A DNA stretch of 53,343 nucleotides from an uncultured Fusobacteriaceae bacterium (GCA_947072665.1 CAMTIW010000002.1:1-53343), one strand, 5' to 3'. Shown: positions 18,078 to 26,866, numbered from the stretch's first letter. The notes: a model not told the origin generated them from the sequence alone. Numbers and translations: made by a program.

Positions 18078-18761
18078 TTAAATATTTTTTTTATCACTAA
18101 ATATTTTCTTTAACATATATATAATTATAGTTAATGAAAAAAGAATAAAAAGCCCAGTGATCGCAGTCTTAGCTCCACCTGTTAGCATACCACCAACATA
18201 TGAATAAATTATTGTAGCTGGAAGCTGCCCAAGGCCTGTAGCTATGAAAAAAGATAAAAAGTTCAAAGAAGTGAGACCAGCTGCATAACTTACAATGTCA
18301 AAAGAAATAAAAGGTAGTAGTCTACAAACAAGGATAGTATAACTTCCATATTTTGAAAAAAATGTATCAATTTTTTTAATTGAAGATTTACCAGTAAGCT
18401 TTTCCACTGTATCTCGCCCTAAAATTCGCGAAATATAAAAACAAAGAGTAGCTCCTGTCATGGAACTAACCCAAGATAAAATAGCTCCTTGCCACCATCC
18501 AAATAAAGTAGCATTGGCAAAGGTAATTAAAAAGGCAGGAAGAGGAGCTACAATAGATTGAAAAATCATTAAAAGAAAAGAGATAAGTATTGCATATTTT
18601 CCATGACTATTAATAAATATTTTAATTTTCTCTGGATTAATAGTGAACATGAAAAAAATATTATTTATATATGAATATATAGTTTCATTCATAAAATAAA
18701 GAGCAAATAAAGTTAATAAAATACCTAATAAAAAATATTTTAAAGTTTTATTTTTTAACAT
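18078..18761 (-). CDS. TVP38/TMEM64 (DedA-like, VTT domain) membrane protein
   Basis: A 227-aa inner-membrane protein of the SNARE-associated/VTT superfamily. The core runs from VAPLPAFLITFANATLFGWW (the re-entrant loop region), through GATLCFYISRILGRD, to CRLLPFISFDIVSYAAGLT and GQLPATIIYSYVGG, the typical TVP38 signature. DedA/VTT proteins have been tied to lipid carrier recycling and envelope stress; no specific job can be assigned here. ATG 18761 lies 12 bases after AGGAG, a slightly long spacing. The start overlaps a possible 23-codon ORF by 14 bases. It is the first large gene of the operon with the CCG and SNF2 genes. Confidence 0.87.
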   Translation of the reverse strand: MLKNKTLKYFLLGILLTLFALYFMNETIYSYINNIFFMFTINPEKIKIFINSHGKYAILISFLLMIFQSIVAPLPAFLITFANATLFGWWQGAILSWVSSMTGATLCFYISRILGRDTVEKLTGKSSIKKIDTFFSKYGSYTILVCRLLPFISFDIVSYAAGLTSLNFLSFFIATGLGQLPATIIYSYVGGMLTGGAKTAITGLFILFSLTIIIYMLKKIFSDKKNI

Positions 18762-18819
18762 TTTTTATCAGAGCTCCTGATGTCTTACAATATTTTTTTA
18801 TTTTAAAAGTTTTTAACAT
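18748..18819 (-). CDS. possible 23-codon leader ORF
   Basis: ATG at 18819 is preceded by AAGGGAG at seven bases, a better ribosome site than that of the TVP38 gene it overlaps. The product would be 23 residues, Lys-rich, with one Cys in the segment KKYCKTSGA. It sits as the first ORF about 40 bases after a strong predicted transcription start and ends 14 bases inside the next gene in another frame. It could be a leader that couples translation to the membrane protein, or a real small peptide. I do not recognise it, and chance occurrence is not excluded. Confidence 0.4.
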   Translation of the reverse strand: MLKTFKIKKYCKTSGALIKNVKK

Positions 18820-18867
18820 GAATAAACTCCCTTAAATAGTTAATAGAATAATTTTAATAACAAATTT

Positions 18868-18897
18868 ATTGTACAAGATTTGATATATAAGTGTCAA
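18868..18897 (-). promoter_or_regulatory. promoter of the TVP38/CCG/SNF2 operon
   Basis: On the minus strand: TTGACA (18897-18892), an 18-base spacer and TACAAT (18873-18868). It predicts a start near 18861, about 42 bases before the small ORF. Confidence 0.75.
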
Positions 18898-18940
18898 TAT
18901 AAAACTAAATAAAGAATCAAGGATGAGAATTAATATTTTG

Positions 18941-18968
18941 TTGACATAATAAAAAAAAATGATAAACT
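18941..18968 (+). promoter_or_regulatory. promoter of the rbs operon
   Basis: A consensus TTGACA (18941-18946), a 16-base spacer and an extended -10 of TG-a-TAAACT (18960-18968). Transcription should start near 18975, at the left edge of the operator. Confidence 0.75.
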
Positions 18969-18974
18969 AGAAGA

Positions 18975-18986
18975 GTAAACGGTTAC
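18975..18986 (+). promoter_or_regulatory. LacI-family (RbsR) operator
   Basis: GTAAACGGTTAC is a near-palindrome with the central CG typical of LacI/PurR-family operators. It lies at the predicted transcription start and just ahead of the LacI-family gene rbsR, so autorepression of the whole rbs operon is inferred. Confidence 0.7.
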
Positions 18987-19006
18987 GCAAATTAAAAGGG
19001 GAATGT

Positions 19007-19957
19007 ATGACAATAAAAGATATCGCAAAAAATTTAGATGTATCCATTGCAACTGTATCAAGAGCTATTAATGGAACTGGAAGAATAAAAAAAGAAACAA
19101 AGGAAAAAATATTAAATTATATACAAGAAATAAGATATATTCCAAATACTATAGCAATAAATTTTTCAAAACAAGAAAGTAGAAATATAGCTATAATTAT
19201 TCCTGATATAGCTAATGTATTTTTTTCAAATTTAGTGAGCTGTATATGTAAGAGATATAAAGATAAAAATTATAATATTATATTATATAATACACTGAAT
19301 AATATAAAAATTGAAGAGGATACAATAAAAAATATAGTGGGTCAAAGGGTTAATACTGTGATTGTAGTTCCAGTTTTAAGTGACTATGATGAAAATCCAT
19401 TACTACCTATAATTGAAGCTAAAATTCCTTGTATTTTACTGGATAGAGATTTAGAAAACTTTAATATGAATGGAGTTTTTTTAGATAATTTTAAGGGTTC
19501 TTATGAGCTAACAAAACAACTTTTAAAGGAAGGACATAGAGAAATAGGGATTATAGTGGGAAAAGAGGAGATCACAAGTTCTGAAGAGAGATTAAAAGGC
19601 TATATAGAAGCTTTTAAGGAATTTCAAATAAAAGTTAAAGAGGAAAATATTTTTAGAGGTGAGTTTAATATAGAAACTGGAGAAAAAGGGATTCTTAATC
19701 TTTTAAAAAAAAATATAACAGCTCTTTATGCAATAAATAATCAAATATTTTTAGGAGCATTAAAAATATTAGTTAAAGAAAAAAAAGAGATAAGGCTAAG
19801 TTGTTTTGAAAATATTGAACTTTTAGATGTTTTAGATTTTGAGATTTTATCTTGTGAAATACCTTTAGAGAAAATTGTAGATGCATTGATTGGAATTTTT
19901 GAAAAAAAGATAAAAGAAAAAATTTATATAGAGCCGATATTAAAAATAAAAAAATAG
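19007..19957 (+). CDS. rbsR: LacI-family transcriptional regulator, ribose operon repressor
   Basis: A 316-aa LacI/GalR regulator. The N-terminal helix-turn-helix reads TIKDIAKNLDVSIATVSRAI (residues 2-21), followed by the hinge region (YIPNTIAINFSKQ) and a periplasmic-binding-like effector domain with IAIIIPDIANVFFSNLV. The C-terminal third is shorter and more divergent than in E. coli RbsR. ATG 19007 has an AAAGGGG ribosome site. As first gene of an rbs operon with an operator at the promoter, it should repress rbsRKDACB until ribose or a relative binds. Direct evidence for ribose is contextual. Confidence 0.85.
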   Translation: MTIKDIAKNLDVSIATVSRAINGTGRIKKETKEKILNYIQEIRYIPNTIAINFSKQESRNIAIIIPDIANVFFSNLVSCICKRYKDKNYNIILYNTLNNIKIEEDTIKNIVGQRVNTVIVVPVLSDYDENPLLPIIEAKIPCILLDRDLENFNMNGVFLDNFKGSYELTKQLLKEGHREIGIIVGKEEITSSEERLKGYIEAFKEFQIKVKEENIFRGEFNIETGEKGILNLLKKNITALYAINNQIFLGALKILVKEKKEIRLSCFENIELLDVLDFEILSCEIPLEKIVDALIGIFEKKIKEKIYIEPILKIKK

Positions 19958-19966
19958 GAGATTATA

Positions 19967-20884
19967 ATGAAAAAAATTATTGTAATTGGAAGTATTAACA
20001 TGGATTTAGTAACATTATGTGAAAGAGCGCCAAGAGGTGGAGAAACTCTTTTTGGAAAAGAATTTTTTCAAATTCCAGGAGGAAAGGGTGCTAATCAAGC
20101 AGTTGCTATGGGAAAACTAGAATCACAAGTAATAATGCTTGGAAAAGTTGGAAATGATAGTATGGGTGAAGAATTATTGAAGAGTATGAAACAAAATGGT
20201 GTTAATACCAACTATATTGAAAAAACTCAAGATTCTTCGGGAATTGCAAAAATTATTGTGGAACAAAATGGTGAAAATAGAATATTAGTTGTGCCAGGAG
20301 CTAATGGAGAGGTTGACATAGAGTATGTAAATAGATATATTGAATTATTAAAAGAAGCTGATTATATAGTAGCACAATTGGAAATCCCTATTGAAACTGT
20401 TAAATATGTTTTTAAAAAGGCACATGAATTAAAAAAAATAACTATACTAAATCCAGCTCCTGCAATAGAATTAGATGATGAAATAATAAAATATTCAGAT
20501 TATATTATACCGAATGAAACAGAATTAGAAATATTAACAGGAGTTAAAATAGTAGACAGTGAGTCTACAAAAATAGCGGCTAATATTTTAATTGAAAAAG
20601 GTGTAAAAAATCTTATAGTTACATTGGGAAGTAAAGGGTGTAGGGTTATAAATAAAAAATTAGATATATTTATTTCCGCATTTAAAGTAAATGCTATTGA
20701 TACGACAGCAGCTGGAGATAGTTTTATAGGTGGTTTTTTAAATGCAATATCACAGGGCTTAAAAATTGAAGAAGCTGTTGAGAGAGGAACTACAGTAGCT
20801 GCAATTTCTGTAACAAGAAGGGGAGCACAAACATCTCTCCCGACATTAAAAGAAGTTTTAGAGTATAAAGGAGAAAAAAAATGA
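19967..20884 (+). CDS. rbsK: ribokinase
   Basis: A PfkB-family sugar kinase of 305 aa that phosphorylates D-ribose to ribose 5-phosphate. The N-terminal signature is IGSINMDLVTLCERAPRGGE, with the substrate motif PGGKGANQAVAMGKL. Near residue 250 is DTTAAGDSFIGGFL, whose Asp in AAGD is the catalytic base. Ribokinase-type NPAPA is present near residue 163. ATG 19967 has a TAGGAG ribosome site. The stop overlaps the start of rbsD by four bases (ATGA), so the two are translationally coupled. Confidence 0.95.
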   Translation: MKKIIVIGSINMDLVTLCERAPRGGETLFGKEFFQIPGGKGANQAVAMGKLESQVIMLGKVGNDSMGEELLKSMKQNGVNTNYIEKTQDSSGIAKIIVEQNGENRILVVPGANGEVDIEYVNRYIELLKEADYIVAQLEIPIETVKYVFKKAHELKKITILNPAPAIELDDEIIKYSDYIIPNETELEILTGVKIVDSESTKIAANILIEKGVKNLIVTLGSKGCRVINKKLDIFISAFKVNAIDTTAAGDSFIGGFLNAISQGLKIEEAVERGTTVAAISVTRRGAQTSLPTLKEVLEYKGEKK

Positions 20885-21288
20885 AAAAAATAGGAATGCT
20901 AAATAGTGAACTTAGTTATGAAATTTCAAAACTGGGGCATACACAACATATTACTCTTTGTGATGCAGGACTTCCTATTCCCAAAACAGTAAAAAGAATA
21001 GATTTAGCAGTAACCAAAGGATTACCTAGCTTTATTCAAGTTTTAGAGCCAATTTTATTTGAAATGAAAGTTGAAGAAATTATTTTAGCCAGTGAGATAG
21101 AAGAAATTAATCCTGATATGTTAAAAGGTATTAAAGATATTTTTAAATTAAATAATATAGAAGTAAAAATTACAATGGTATCACATGAAGAATTAAAAGA
21201 ATTAACTTATAGCAGTGAAGCAATTGTAAGAACAGGAGAATGTTCTCCCTATGCAAATGTAATATTAAAATCAGGTGTTGTATTTTAA
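20881..21288 (+). CDS. rbsD: D-ribose pyranase
   Basis: RbsD/FucU-family mutarotase, 135 aa, which converts beta-pyranose to beta-furanose ribose so that RbsK can use it. The catalytic His20 lies in LGHTQHITLCDAGLPIP, the family signature, and the C-terminal ECSPYANVILKSGVVF gives the conserved Tyr-Ala-Asn. The length is typical (131-139 aa). It overlaps rbsK by four bases and precedes rbsA by 21 bp. RbsD proteins assemble as ring-shaped decamers in the cytoplasm. Confidence 0.95.
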   Translation: MKKIGMLNSELSYEISKLGHTQHITLCDAGLPIPKTVKRIDLAVTKGLPSFIQVLEPILFEMKVEEIILASEIEEINPDMLKGIKDIFKLNNIEVKITMVSHEELKELTYSSEAIVRTGECSPYANVILKSGVVF

Positions 21289-21309
21289 AAGATTAGGGAG
21301 TGCTTAAAA

Positions 21310-22800
21310 ATGAATAAAGAATTAGTTTTAGAAATGAAAAATATAGTGAAAACATTTCCAGGAGTTAAGGCTTTAGATGGTGCAAATCTCAATGCCTATC
21401 GGGGAAGAGCAATGGCTCTTATGGGAGAAAATGGAGCTGGGAAATCAACTTTAATGAAAATAATGACAGGAATTTATGAGAAAGATTCAGGTGAAGTTAT
21501 CTATAATAAAGAGAGTGTTGTTTTTAAAGATTCCAAAGATTCACAAAATTCAGGGATAGCAATAATACATCAAGAATTAAATTTAATTTCTGAGCTAAGT
21601 ATAACAGAGAATATTTTTTTAGGAAGAGAATTAACTAATTCATGGGGGAAAATAGATTGGAACCTTATGCATAAAGAAGCTAGAGAAATGTTAGATATGA
21701 TAAACATTGGAGACAGTGAAAAAAAACTAATAAAAGAATTAACAATAGGAACAATGCAAATGGTGGAGATAGCAAAAGCTCTTTCTCAAAATGCTAAACT
21801 TATTGTTATGGATGAACCAACAGATGCGTTAACAGATAAGGAAACAGAAAGTTTATTTAAAGTTATAAGAAACTTAAAAAAAGAGGGAAAAAGTATAATT
21901 TATATTTCTCATAGACTAAAAGAAATCCCAGAGATTTGTGAAGATATAACAATATTAAGAGATGGAAAATTTGTTTGTGAAGCAGAAGTAAAAGATATTG
22001 ACGAAAATTTTATAATAGAAAAAATGGTAGGAAGAACTTTAACAGAACAGTTTCCACATGTAAAAGTTAAATTAGGGAAAGAAGTTTTAAGAGTTGAAAA
22101 TTTAAATGGTAAAAAAGTAAAGAATAGTAGTTTCTCAATTAGAGAGGGAGAAGTATTAGGCTTTGCAGGTCTCATGGGTTCTGGTAGAACAGAACTGGCA
22201 AGAACAGTGTATGGTTATACCAAAAGCAGTTCTGGAAAAATATTTATAGATAATAAAGAGATAAAAATAAATTCAGCCAAAGATGGAGTAAAAAATGGAA
22301 TTGCCTATGTTTCTGAAGATAGAAAAGGAGACGGGTTAATATTGGACTTAAGTGTTATGGAGAATATGACGCTTTCATCTTTAAATAAAATTTCATCAAC
22401 ATTTAAAATAAATAAAAAAAATGAAATTATAGAAGTTGAAGACTATATAAAAAAATTTAATATAAAGACACCTCATATATATCAAATTATAAAAAATTTA
22501 AGTGGAGGAAATCAGCAGAAAGTTGCTATCGCAAAAGCTCTTTTGACTAATCCTAAAGTACTTATATTAGATGAACCAACTAGAGGGGTAGATGTAGGGG
22601 CTAAAAAAGAGATTTATGATGTTATTAATAAATTAAAAAAAGAAGGATTAAGTATAATAATAATATCTTCTGAAATGCCAGAAATATTAGGATTAAGTGA
22701 CAGAATATTAGTACTTCATGAACAGAAAATAATGAATGATTTTCCAATAGAAGAAGCTACTCAAGAAAAAATAATGAGAAATGCTGTAGGAGTGAAATAA
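21310..22800 (+). CDS. rbsA: ribose ABC transporter ATP-binding protein
   Basis: A 496-aa double ATPase. The first cassette has Walker A GENGAGKS (residues 39-46) and Walker B VMDEPTDALTD. Its signature, LTIGTMQMVEIAKAL, is degenerate, as usual in RbsA. The second cassette has a degenerate Walker A, GLMGSGRTELART, a full LSGGNQQKVAIAKAL and DEPTRGVDVGAKKEI. This asymmetry is typical of RbsA/MglA. ATG 21310 has a TAGGGAG ribosome site. The stop codon overlaps the rbsC start by one base (TAATG), so coupling is expected. It powers ribose uptake through RbsC. Confidence 0.95.
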   Translation: MNKELVLEMKNIVKTFPGVKALDGANLNAYRGRAMALMGENGAGKSTLMKIMTGIYEKDSGEVIYNKESVVFKDSKDSQNSGIAIIHQELNLISELSITENIFLGRELTNSWGKIDWNLMHKEAREMLDMINIGDSEKKLIKELTIGTMQMVEIAKALSQNAKLIVMDEPTDALTDKETESLFKVIRNLKKEGKSIIYISHRLKEIPEICEDITILRDGKFVCEAEVKDIDENFIIEKMVGRTLTEQFPHVKVKLGKEVLRVENLNGKKVKNSSFSIREGEVLGFAGLMGSGRTELARTVYGYTKSSSGKIFIDNKEIKINSAKDGVKNGIAYVSEDRKGDGLILDLSVMENMTLSSLNKISSTFKINKKNEIIEVEDYIKKFNIKTPHIYQIIKNLSGGNQQKVAIAKALLTNPKVLILDEPTRGVDVGAKKEIYDVINKLKKEGLSIIIISSEMPEILGLSDRILVLHEQKIMNDFPIEEATQEKIMRNAVGVK

Positions 22801-23726
22801 TGATAAAAAAAATATGGAATAACAAACCACTAATAGGATTAATTGTATTTTCAATAATAGTTTCAATAATAAATCCAAGATTTTTAAGTATACCAAATAT
22901 AATGAATGTTTTGAGACAAACTTCTGTAAATTCAGTAATTGCAATTGGAATGACATTAATTATTTTAACTGGTGGAATAGACCTTTCAGTAGGTTCTATA
23001 TTAGCATTTTGCGGTGCTATTATGGCTAGTTTAATAGGAAGTGGTTTAAATTCAGTTATAGCAATTATTTTATCACTTATTCTAGGTGGAGTTTTTGGTC
23101 TTGCAAATGGGGTTTTGGTCTCTAAATATAAATTACAACCATTTATAGTAACATTAGTAACAATGACATTACTTAGAGGGGCTACACTTGTCTTTACCAA
23201 TGGGAAACCTATTTCTATTCCTAATGGTGGTGATTTATTTGATAATATAGGAGGAGGATATATTTTTGGTATCCCAGTTCCTATATATATAATGTTAGTT
23301 CTTTTTGTGATTGTTAACTATATTTTAAATAATACTAAATTTGGACGTTATATATATGCAGTAGGTGGAAATGAAGAAGCTACAAAATTATCAGGAATAA
23401 ATACAGATAAAGTTAAAGTTTATGTCTATGCCTTAGGTGGTTTTTTTGCCGCATTAGCAGGAGTTATAGTTACTTCACGTCTGGGGTCAGCTCAACCAAC
23501 AGCAGGATCAGGTTATGAATTAGATGCAATAGCTGCGGTTGTTTTAGGAGGGACATCTCTTTCTGGAGGGTATGGAAAAATTGCAGGGACAGCACTAGGA
23601 GCAGTTATAATTGGAGTTTTAGCTAATGCTTTAAATTTATTGGATGTTTCTTCTTATTATCAAATGATGGTGAAAGCCTTAGTAATATTAATTGCAGTTT
23701 CTATAGATAAAAAATCTAAGAAATAA
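22800..23726 (+). CDS. rbsC: ribose ABC transporter permease
   Basis: A 308-aa BPD_transp_2 family permease with about ten membrane helices. Signatures include [57 protein letters not shown] (the loop contacting RbsA), [18 protein letters not shown] and the C-terminal [15 protein letters not shown]. All are standard RbsC landmarks. It begins at the last base of the rbsA stop codon. It forms the homodimeric pore that receives ribose from RbsB. Confidence 0.95.
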   Translation: MIKKIWNNKPLIGLIVFSIIVSIINPRFLSIPNIMNVLRQTSVNSVIAIGMTLIILTGGIDLSVGSILAFCGAIMASLIGSGLNSVIAIILSLILGGVFGLANGVLVSKYKLQPFIVTLVTMTLLRGATLVFTNGKPISIPNGGDLFDNIGGGYIFGIPVPIYIMLVLFVIVNYILNNTKFGRYIYAVGGNEEATKLSGINTDKVKVYVYALGGFFAALAGVIVTSRLGSAQPTAGSGYELDAIAAVVLGGTSLSGGYGKIAGTALGAVIIGVLANALNLLDVSSYYQMMVKALVILIAVSIDKKSKK

Positions 23727-23748
23727 CTATAAAAAAGGGGTGGTATTT

Positions 23749-24621
23749 ATGAAAAAAATATTTATTATGTCGGCATTAATATTTGGTTTGTTTACAGTTT
23801 CACAAGGAGCAGGAAAGATAGGATTAGTTGTATCTACTCAAGATAATCCATTTTTTGTAACATTAAAAGAAGGAGCAGAGGAAAAAGCTAAAGAATTAGG
23901 TTATGATTTAGTTGTTTTAGATTCTCAAAATGATCCTTCAAAAGAACTTGGAAATGTTGAGGATTTATTAGTAAAAGGAATAGATGTTTTATTAATTAAT
24001 CCAACTGATTCAGATGCAGTGGGAGCTGCAATTAAAGCTGCTAATAGAGCTAAAGTTCCAGTGGTAACATTGGATAGAGGAGCTAATAGTGGAAAGATAA
24101 CTTCTCATGTAGCTTCTGATAATATTGCAGGAGGTTTTTTAGCAGGAGAATTTTTAGAAAAAGAATTAAATGGAAAAGGAAAAATTGTTGAATTAGAAGG
24201 GATACCAGGAACAACTGCAGCAAGAGATAGAGGAAAAGGTTTTAATGATGCTATATCTGGAAAATTAGATGTAGTAGCCAGACAAACAGCAGATTTTGAT
24301 AGAACTAAAGGACTTACAGTAATGGAGAATATTCTTCAAGCTCAACCAGAAGTGAATGGAATTTTTGCTCATAATGATGAAATGGCATTGGGAGCTTTAA
24401 AAGCTGTAGAATCTTCAGGAAGAAAAAATATTATTATTATTGGATTTGATGCAACATCTGATGCTATAAAATCGGTAAAAGATGGAGGAATTACTGGTAC
24501 AGTAGCACAAAAACCTTTAAAAATAGGTTCTATGGGTGTGGAAATTGCAGATAAAATAATGAAAAAAGAAAAAGTAGATGCTAATATACCAGTTGAATTA
24601 GAATTAATAATTAAAAACTAA
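23749..24621 (+). CDS. rbsB: ribose ABC transporter periplasmic binding protein
   Basis: A periplasmic sugar-binding protein of 290 aa. The signal peptide ([15 protein letters not shown], cut near SQGA) lacks a lipobox, so the protein should be free in the periplasm. The mature part starts [20 protein letters not shown] and contains [38 protein letters not shown] and [13 protein letters not shown], all closely matching RbsB ligand-site segments. ATG 23749 is chosen over GTG 23740 because the AAGGGG ribosome site overlaps the GTG and stands eight bases before the ATG. It is the last gene of the operon and is followed by a terminator. Confidence 0.95.
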   Translation: MKKIFIMSALIFGLFTVSQGAGKIGLVVSTQDNPFFVTLKEGAEEKAKELGYDLVVLDSQNDPSKELGNVEDLLVKGIDVLLINPTDSDAVGAAIKAANRAKVPVVTLDRGANSGKITSHVASDNIAGGFLAGEFLEKELNGKGKIVELEGIPGTTAARDRGKGFNDAISGKLDVVARQTADFDRTKGLTVMENILQAQPEVNGIFAHNDEMALGALKAVESSGRKNIIIIGFDATSDAIKSVKDGGITGTVAQKPLKIGSMGVEIADKIMKKEKVDANIPVELELIIKN

Positions 24622-24645
24622 AAAATATTATTTCAATATAAACTG

Positions 24646-24684
24646 AAAAATATTATAAATTTAATTTTATAATATTTTTTTTTT
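24646..24684 (+). terminator. rbs operon terminator
   Basis: A 14-bp all-A/T stem (24646-24659 with 24666-24679) and a run of T to about 24684, 24 bases after the rbsB stop. The stem is long but weak in GC. Confidence 0.65.
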
Positions 24685-24894
24685 AAAATTAAAAAAATAA
24701 AATCAAAATATAGATATTTGAAAATAAAATTTGATAATTAATGCTTATATTTAATAGGAAATATAGATAATATACAATATATATATATAAATGAAAAAAA
24801 TCTAAAAATGGAATAAAACTGTTTGTTTTTATTAAGAAATTTATGTATACTAAAAGATATAAAAGAATTAAAAAAAATATTGGGGGTATTTAAA

Positions 24895-26085
24895 ATGGAA
24901 TTATCGAATAGAATAAAAAGATTGAGAACTTCTCCTGTTAGAAAACTTGTTACTTATAGTGAAGCAGCAACTAAAGCAGGAAAAAAATTATATTATTTAA
25001 ATATAGGTCAACCAGATATAGAAACACCTAAAGTATTTTTTGAAGCAATAGCAAATTATAGAGAACCCGTTTTAAAGTATGCTCATTCAGCAGGATTAAA
25101 AGAATTGAGAGAAGGAATCCAAAAATATTATGAGAGAAAAGATATGAATTATTTATTGGATGAAATATTAATAGTAAATGGAGGTAGTGAAGCTCTTCAA
25201 TTTGTATTGATGTCTGTTTGTGATGAAGATGATGAAATTTTAATAGCTGAACCTTACTATGCAAATTATAATAGTTTTTTTGATACTCTTAAAATTAAAT
25301 TAAATGCAGTAAGAACATATGCTGAAAGTGGATTTCATTTACCTTCTTTAGAAGAAATGGAAGCTAAAATAACAAAAAAAACTAAAGCAATAATGCTATC
25401 AAATCCAGGAAATCCAACTGGAGTTGTTTACACAAAAGATGAAATGGAAAGAATTGCAATTTTAGCTAAAAAATATAATTTATATATAATTAGTGATGAA
25501 GTTTACAGAGAGTTTGTTTATGGAGATAATAAAGCAATAAGTTTTGGAACATATAAAGATCTTGAGCAAAATGTTATAATTATTGACTCTATTTCTAAAA
25601 GATATTCAGCTTGTGGAGCAAGAGTAGGTTGTGTAATAAGTAAGAATAAAGAGTTTATGAAAGTAATATATAAACTTTGTCAATCTAGATTATCTGTTCC
25701 AACTCTAGAAATGGTGGGTGCTACTGCATTGTACGCGCTTCCAGATGACTATTTAGAAAAAGCAAAATTTGAATATGGAAAGAGAAGAAATGTGATATTT
25801 CAAGAATTATCTAAAATGGAGGGAGTAACAACAAGAGAACCAGAGGGAGCTTTTTATGCAGTTGTAAAACTACCTATAAAAAGTGCTGAAGAGTTTGTTA
25901 TATGGTTACTTACAGATTTTGATATAGATGGAGAATCAATAACATTGACTCCAGTAGAAGGCTTCTATTCAACTCCTGGTGTAGGATTAGACGAAGTAAG
26001 AATATCTTATGCTATAAAAGAAGAAGATTTAATAAAAGCTATGAAAATATTAAGAGAAGGATTAATTAAATATAGAAATAGATAA
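24895..26085 (+). CDS. class I PLP aminotransferase, aspartate aminotransferase-like
   Basis: A fold-type I aminotransferase of 396 aa. Motifs: YYLNIGQPDIETPKVFF near the N-terminus, LIVNGGSEALQFVL, SNPGNPTGVVYTKDEME, ISDEVYREFVYG, and DSISKRYSACGARVGC, whose Lys (K235) should bind PLP, with Arg in RISYAI near the C-terminus. It resembles the aspartate aminotransferase Igamma group. The start at ATG 24895 is fixed by GGGGG eight bases upstream; a longer in-frame reading to 24823 has no ribosome site. It lies 23 bp ahead of a GntR regulator and just before the oxaloacetate decarboxylase operon, so making oxaloacetate from aspartate is a reasonable inference. Substrate specificity is not proven by sequence. 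Confidence 0.85.
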   Translation: MELSNRIKRLRTSPVRKLVTYSEAATKAGKKLYYLNIGQPDIETPKVFFEAIANYREPVLKYAHSAGLKELREGIQKYYERKDMNYLLDEILIVNGGSEALQFVLMSVCDEDDEILIAEPYYANYNSFFDTLKIKLNAVRTYAESGFHLPSLEEMEAKITKKTKAIMLSNPGNPTGVVYTKDEMERIAILAKKYNLYIISDEVYREFVYGDNKAISFGTYKDLEQNVIIIDSISKRYSACGARVGCVISKNKEFMKVIYKLCQSRLSVPTLEMVGATALYALPDDYLEKAKFEYGKRRNVIFQELSKMEGVTTREPEGAFYAVVKLPIKSAEEFVIWLLTDFDIDGESITLTPVEGFYSTPGVGLDEVRISYAIKEEDLIKAMKILREGLIKYRNR

Positions 26086-26108
26086 AAATAAGTAAAAAAA
26101 GGTGAGAG

Positions 26109-26768
26109 ATGAAAGTAATAAAAGCAAAATCTGCAAGAGAACAAGTTTATGAAAAATTAAAAGAAATGATAAGTGAAGGAAAAATATCTCAAGGTCAAAG
26201 AATAGTTGAATTAGAATATGCAGATTATTTTAAAACTAGTAGAACTCCCATAAGAGAAGCTATAAGAATGTTGGAATTAGAAGGATTATTAGAAGAGAAT
26301 TCAAATGGTGGAATGTCTGTAAAAAAAATAACAGAAAAAGATATTTTAGAAATTTTTCAAATAAGAATAGCTTTGGAAAGTATTATTTTAAAAGAAATAA
26401 TTGATAAGAATAATAAAAATAATATTAAAAAATTAGAGAAAATAATAAATAAAACAAAAGAAAGTATAGATAAGAATTATAGTGCGAGCAATATTTTTAA
26501 ACTATTTTCTGAGTTTAACGAAACTCTTTATAGTATTTCTGAATATTCTAGAGTTGTAAATTTAATAAAAAATATAAATATGTATCTAAAAATATTTAGA
26601 CGTTATTCAGTTGAAGATTTAGAGAGAAGATTATTTGCATATGGTGAGCATTGTGCAATTGTAGAGGCACTAAAAAATAATGATATAGAGACAGCTTTAG
26701 CATTAAATGAGAAACATCTTAAGAGTTCAAGAGATTTTTTGATTAAAAATTTAGACGAAAAAAAATAA
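26109..26768 (+). CDS. GntR-family regulator (FCD domain), likely controls the oad-cit operon
   Basis: A 219-aa FadR-type GntR protein. The N-terminal winged helix-turn-helix covers residues 5-70, with FKTSRTPIREAIRMLELEGL as the recognition part. The C-terminal FCD ligand domain is all-helical, with IFQIRIALESIILKE and a His-containing C-terminal GEHCAIVEAL that fits the metal/ligand-binding pattern. ATG 26109 has an AAGGTGAGAG ribosome site. It shares a transcript with the aminotransferase and is separated from oadA by a terminator and a promoter with a GTATACaGTATAC palindrome, its most likely target. The effector is probably an organic acid (citrate or oxaloacetate); this is inference. 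Confidence 0.87.
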   Translation: MKVIKAKSAREQVYEKLKEMISEGKISQGQRIVELEYADYFKTSRTPIREAIRMLELEGLLEENSNGGMSVKKITEKDILEIFQIRIALESIILKEIIDKNNKNNIKKLEKIINKTKESIDKNYSASNIFKLFSEFNETLYSISEYSRVVNLIKNINMYLKIFRRYSVEDLERRLFAYGEHCAIVEALKNNDIETALALNEKHLKSSRDFLIKNLDEKK

Positions 26769-26775
26769 AAAAACA

Positions 26776-26815
26776 AAAATAAACTTTAACATTTTCTATG
26801 GTTAAAGTTTATTTT
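26776..26815 (+). terminator. terminator after the gntR gene upstream of oadA
   Basis: A perfect 15-bp stem (26776-26790 with 26801-26815; core AAACTTTAAC/GTTAAAGTTT), a 10-base loop and a T-rich 3' arm followed by TTTTGTATAATTT. It separates the aminotransferase-gntR transcript from the oad-cit operon. Confidence 0.8.
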
Positions 26816-26836
26816 GTATAATTTGTGAAAGAATTG

Positions 26837-26866
26837 TTGACAAAATAGAGGTATTAGTAATATAAT
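26837..26866 (+). promoter_or_regulatory. promoter of the oad-cit operon
   Basis: Consensus TTGACA (26837-26842), an 18-base spacer and consensus TATAAT (26861-26866). Both hexamers are perfect, so the promoter should be strong unless repressed. Confidence 0.85.

Noticed and set aside
18748-18775. Readthrough of the small ORF (possible recoding or selenocysteine) into the TVP38 gene
   Set aside because: The two frames differ, the small ORF ends in TAA, and no recoding structure is apparent.
22757-23200. 147-codon minus-strand open frame across rbsA/rbsC
   Set aside because: It overlaps two well-supported genes and has no independent evidence.
24770-24782. ATATACAATATAT as a second operator of the oad-type GntR regulator
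   Set aside because: It resembles the GTATAC site but lies in an A/T-only tract with ATATAT repeats where such matches are expected by chance; no convincing -35/-10 pair anchors it. Kept only as a side remark.
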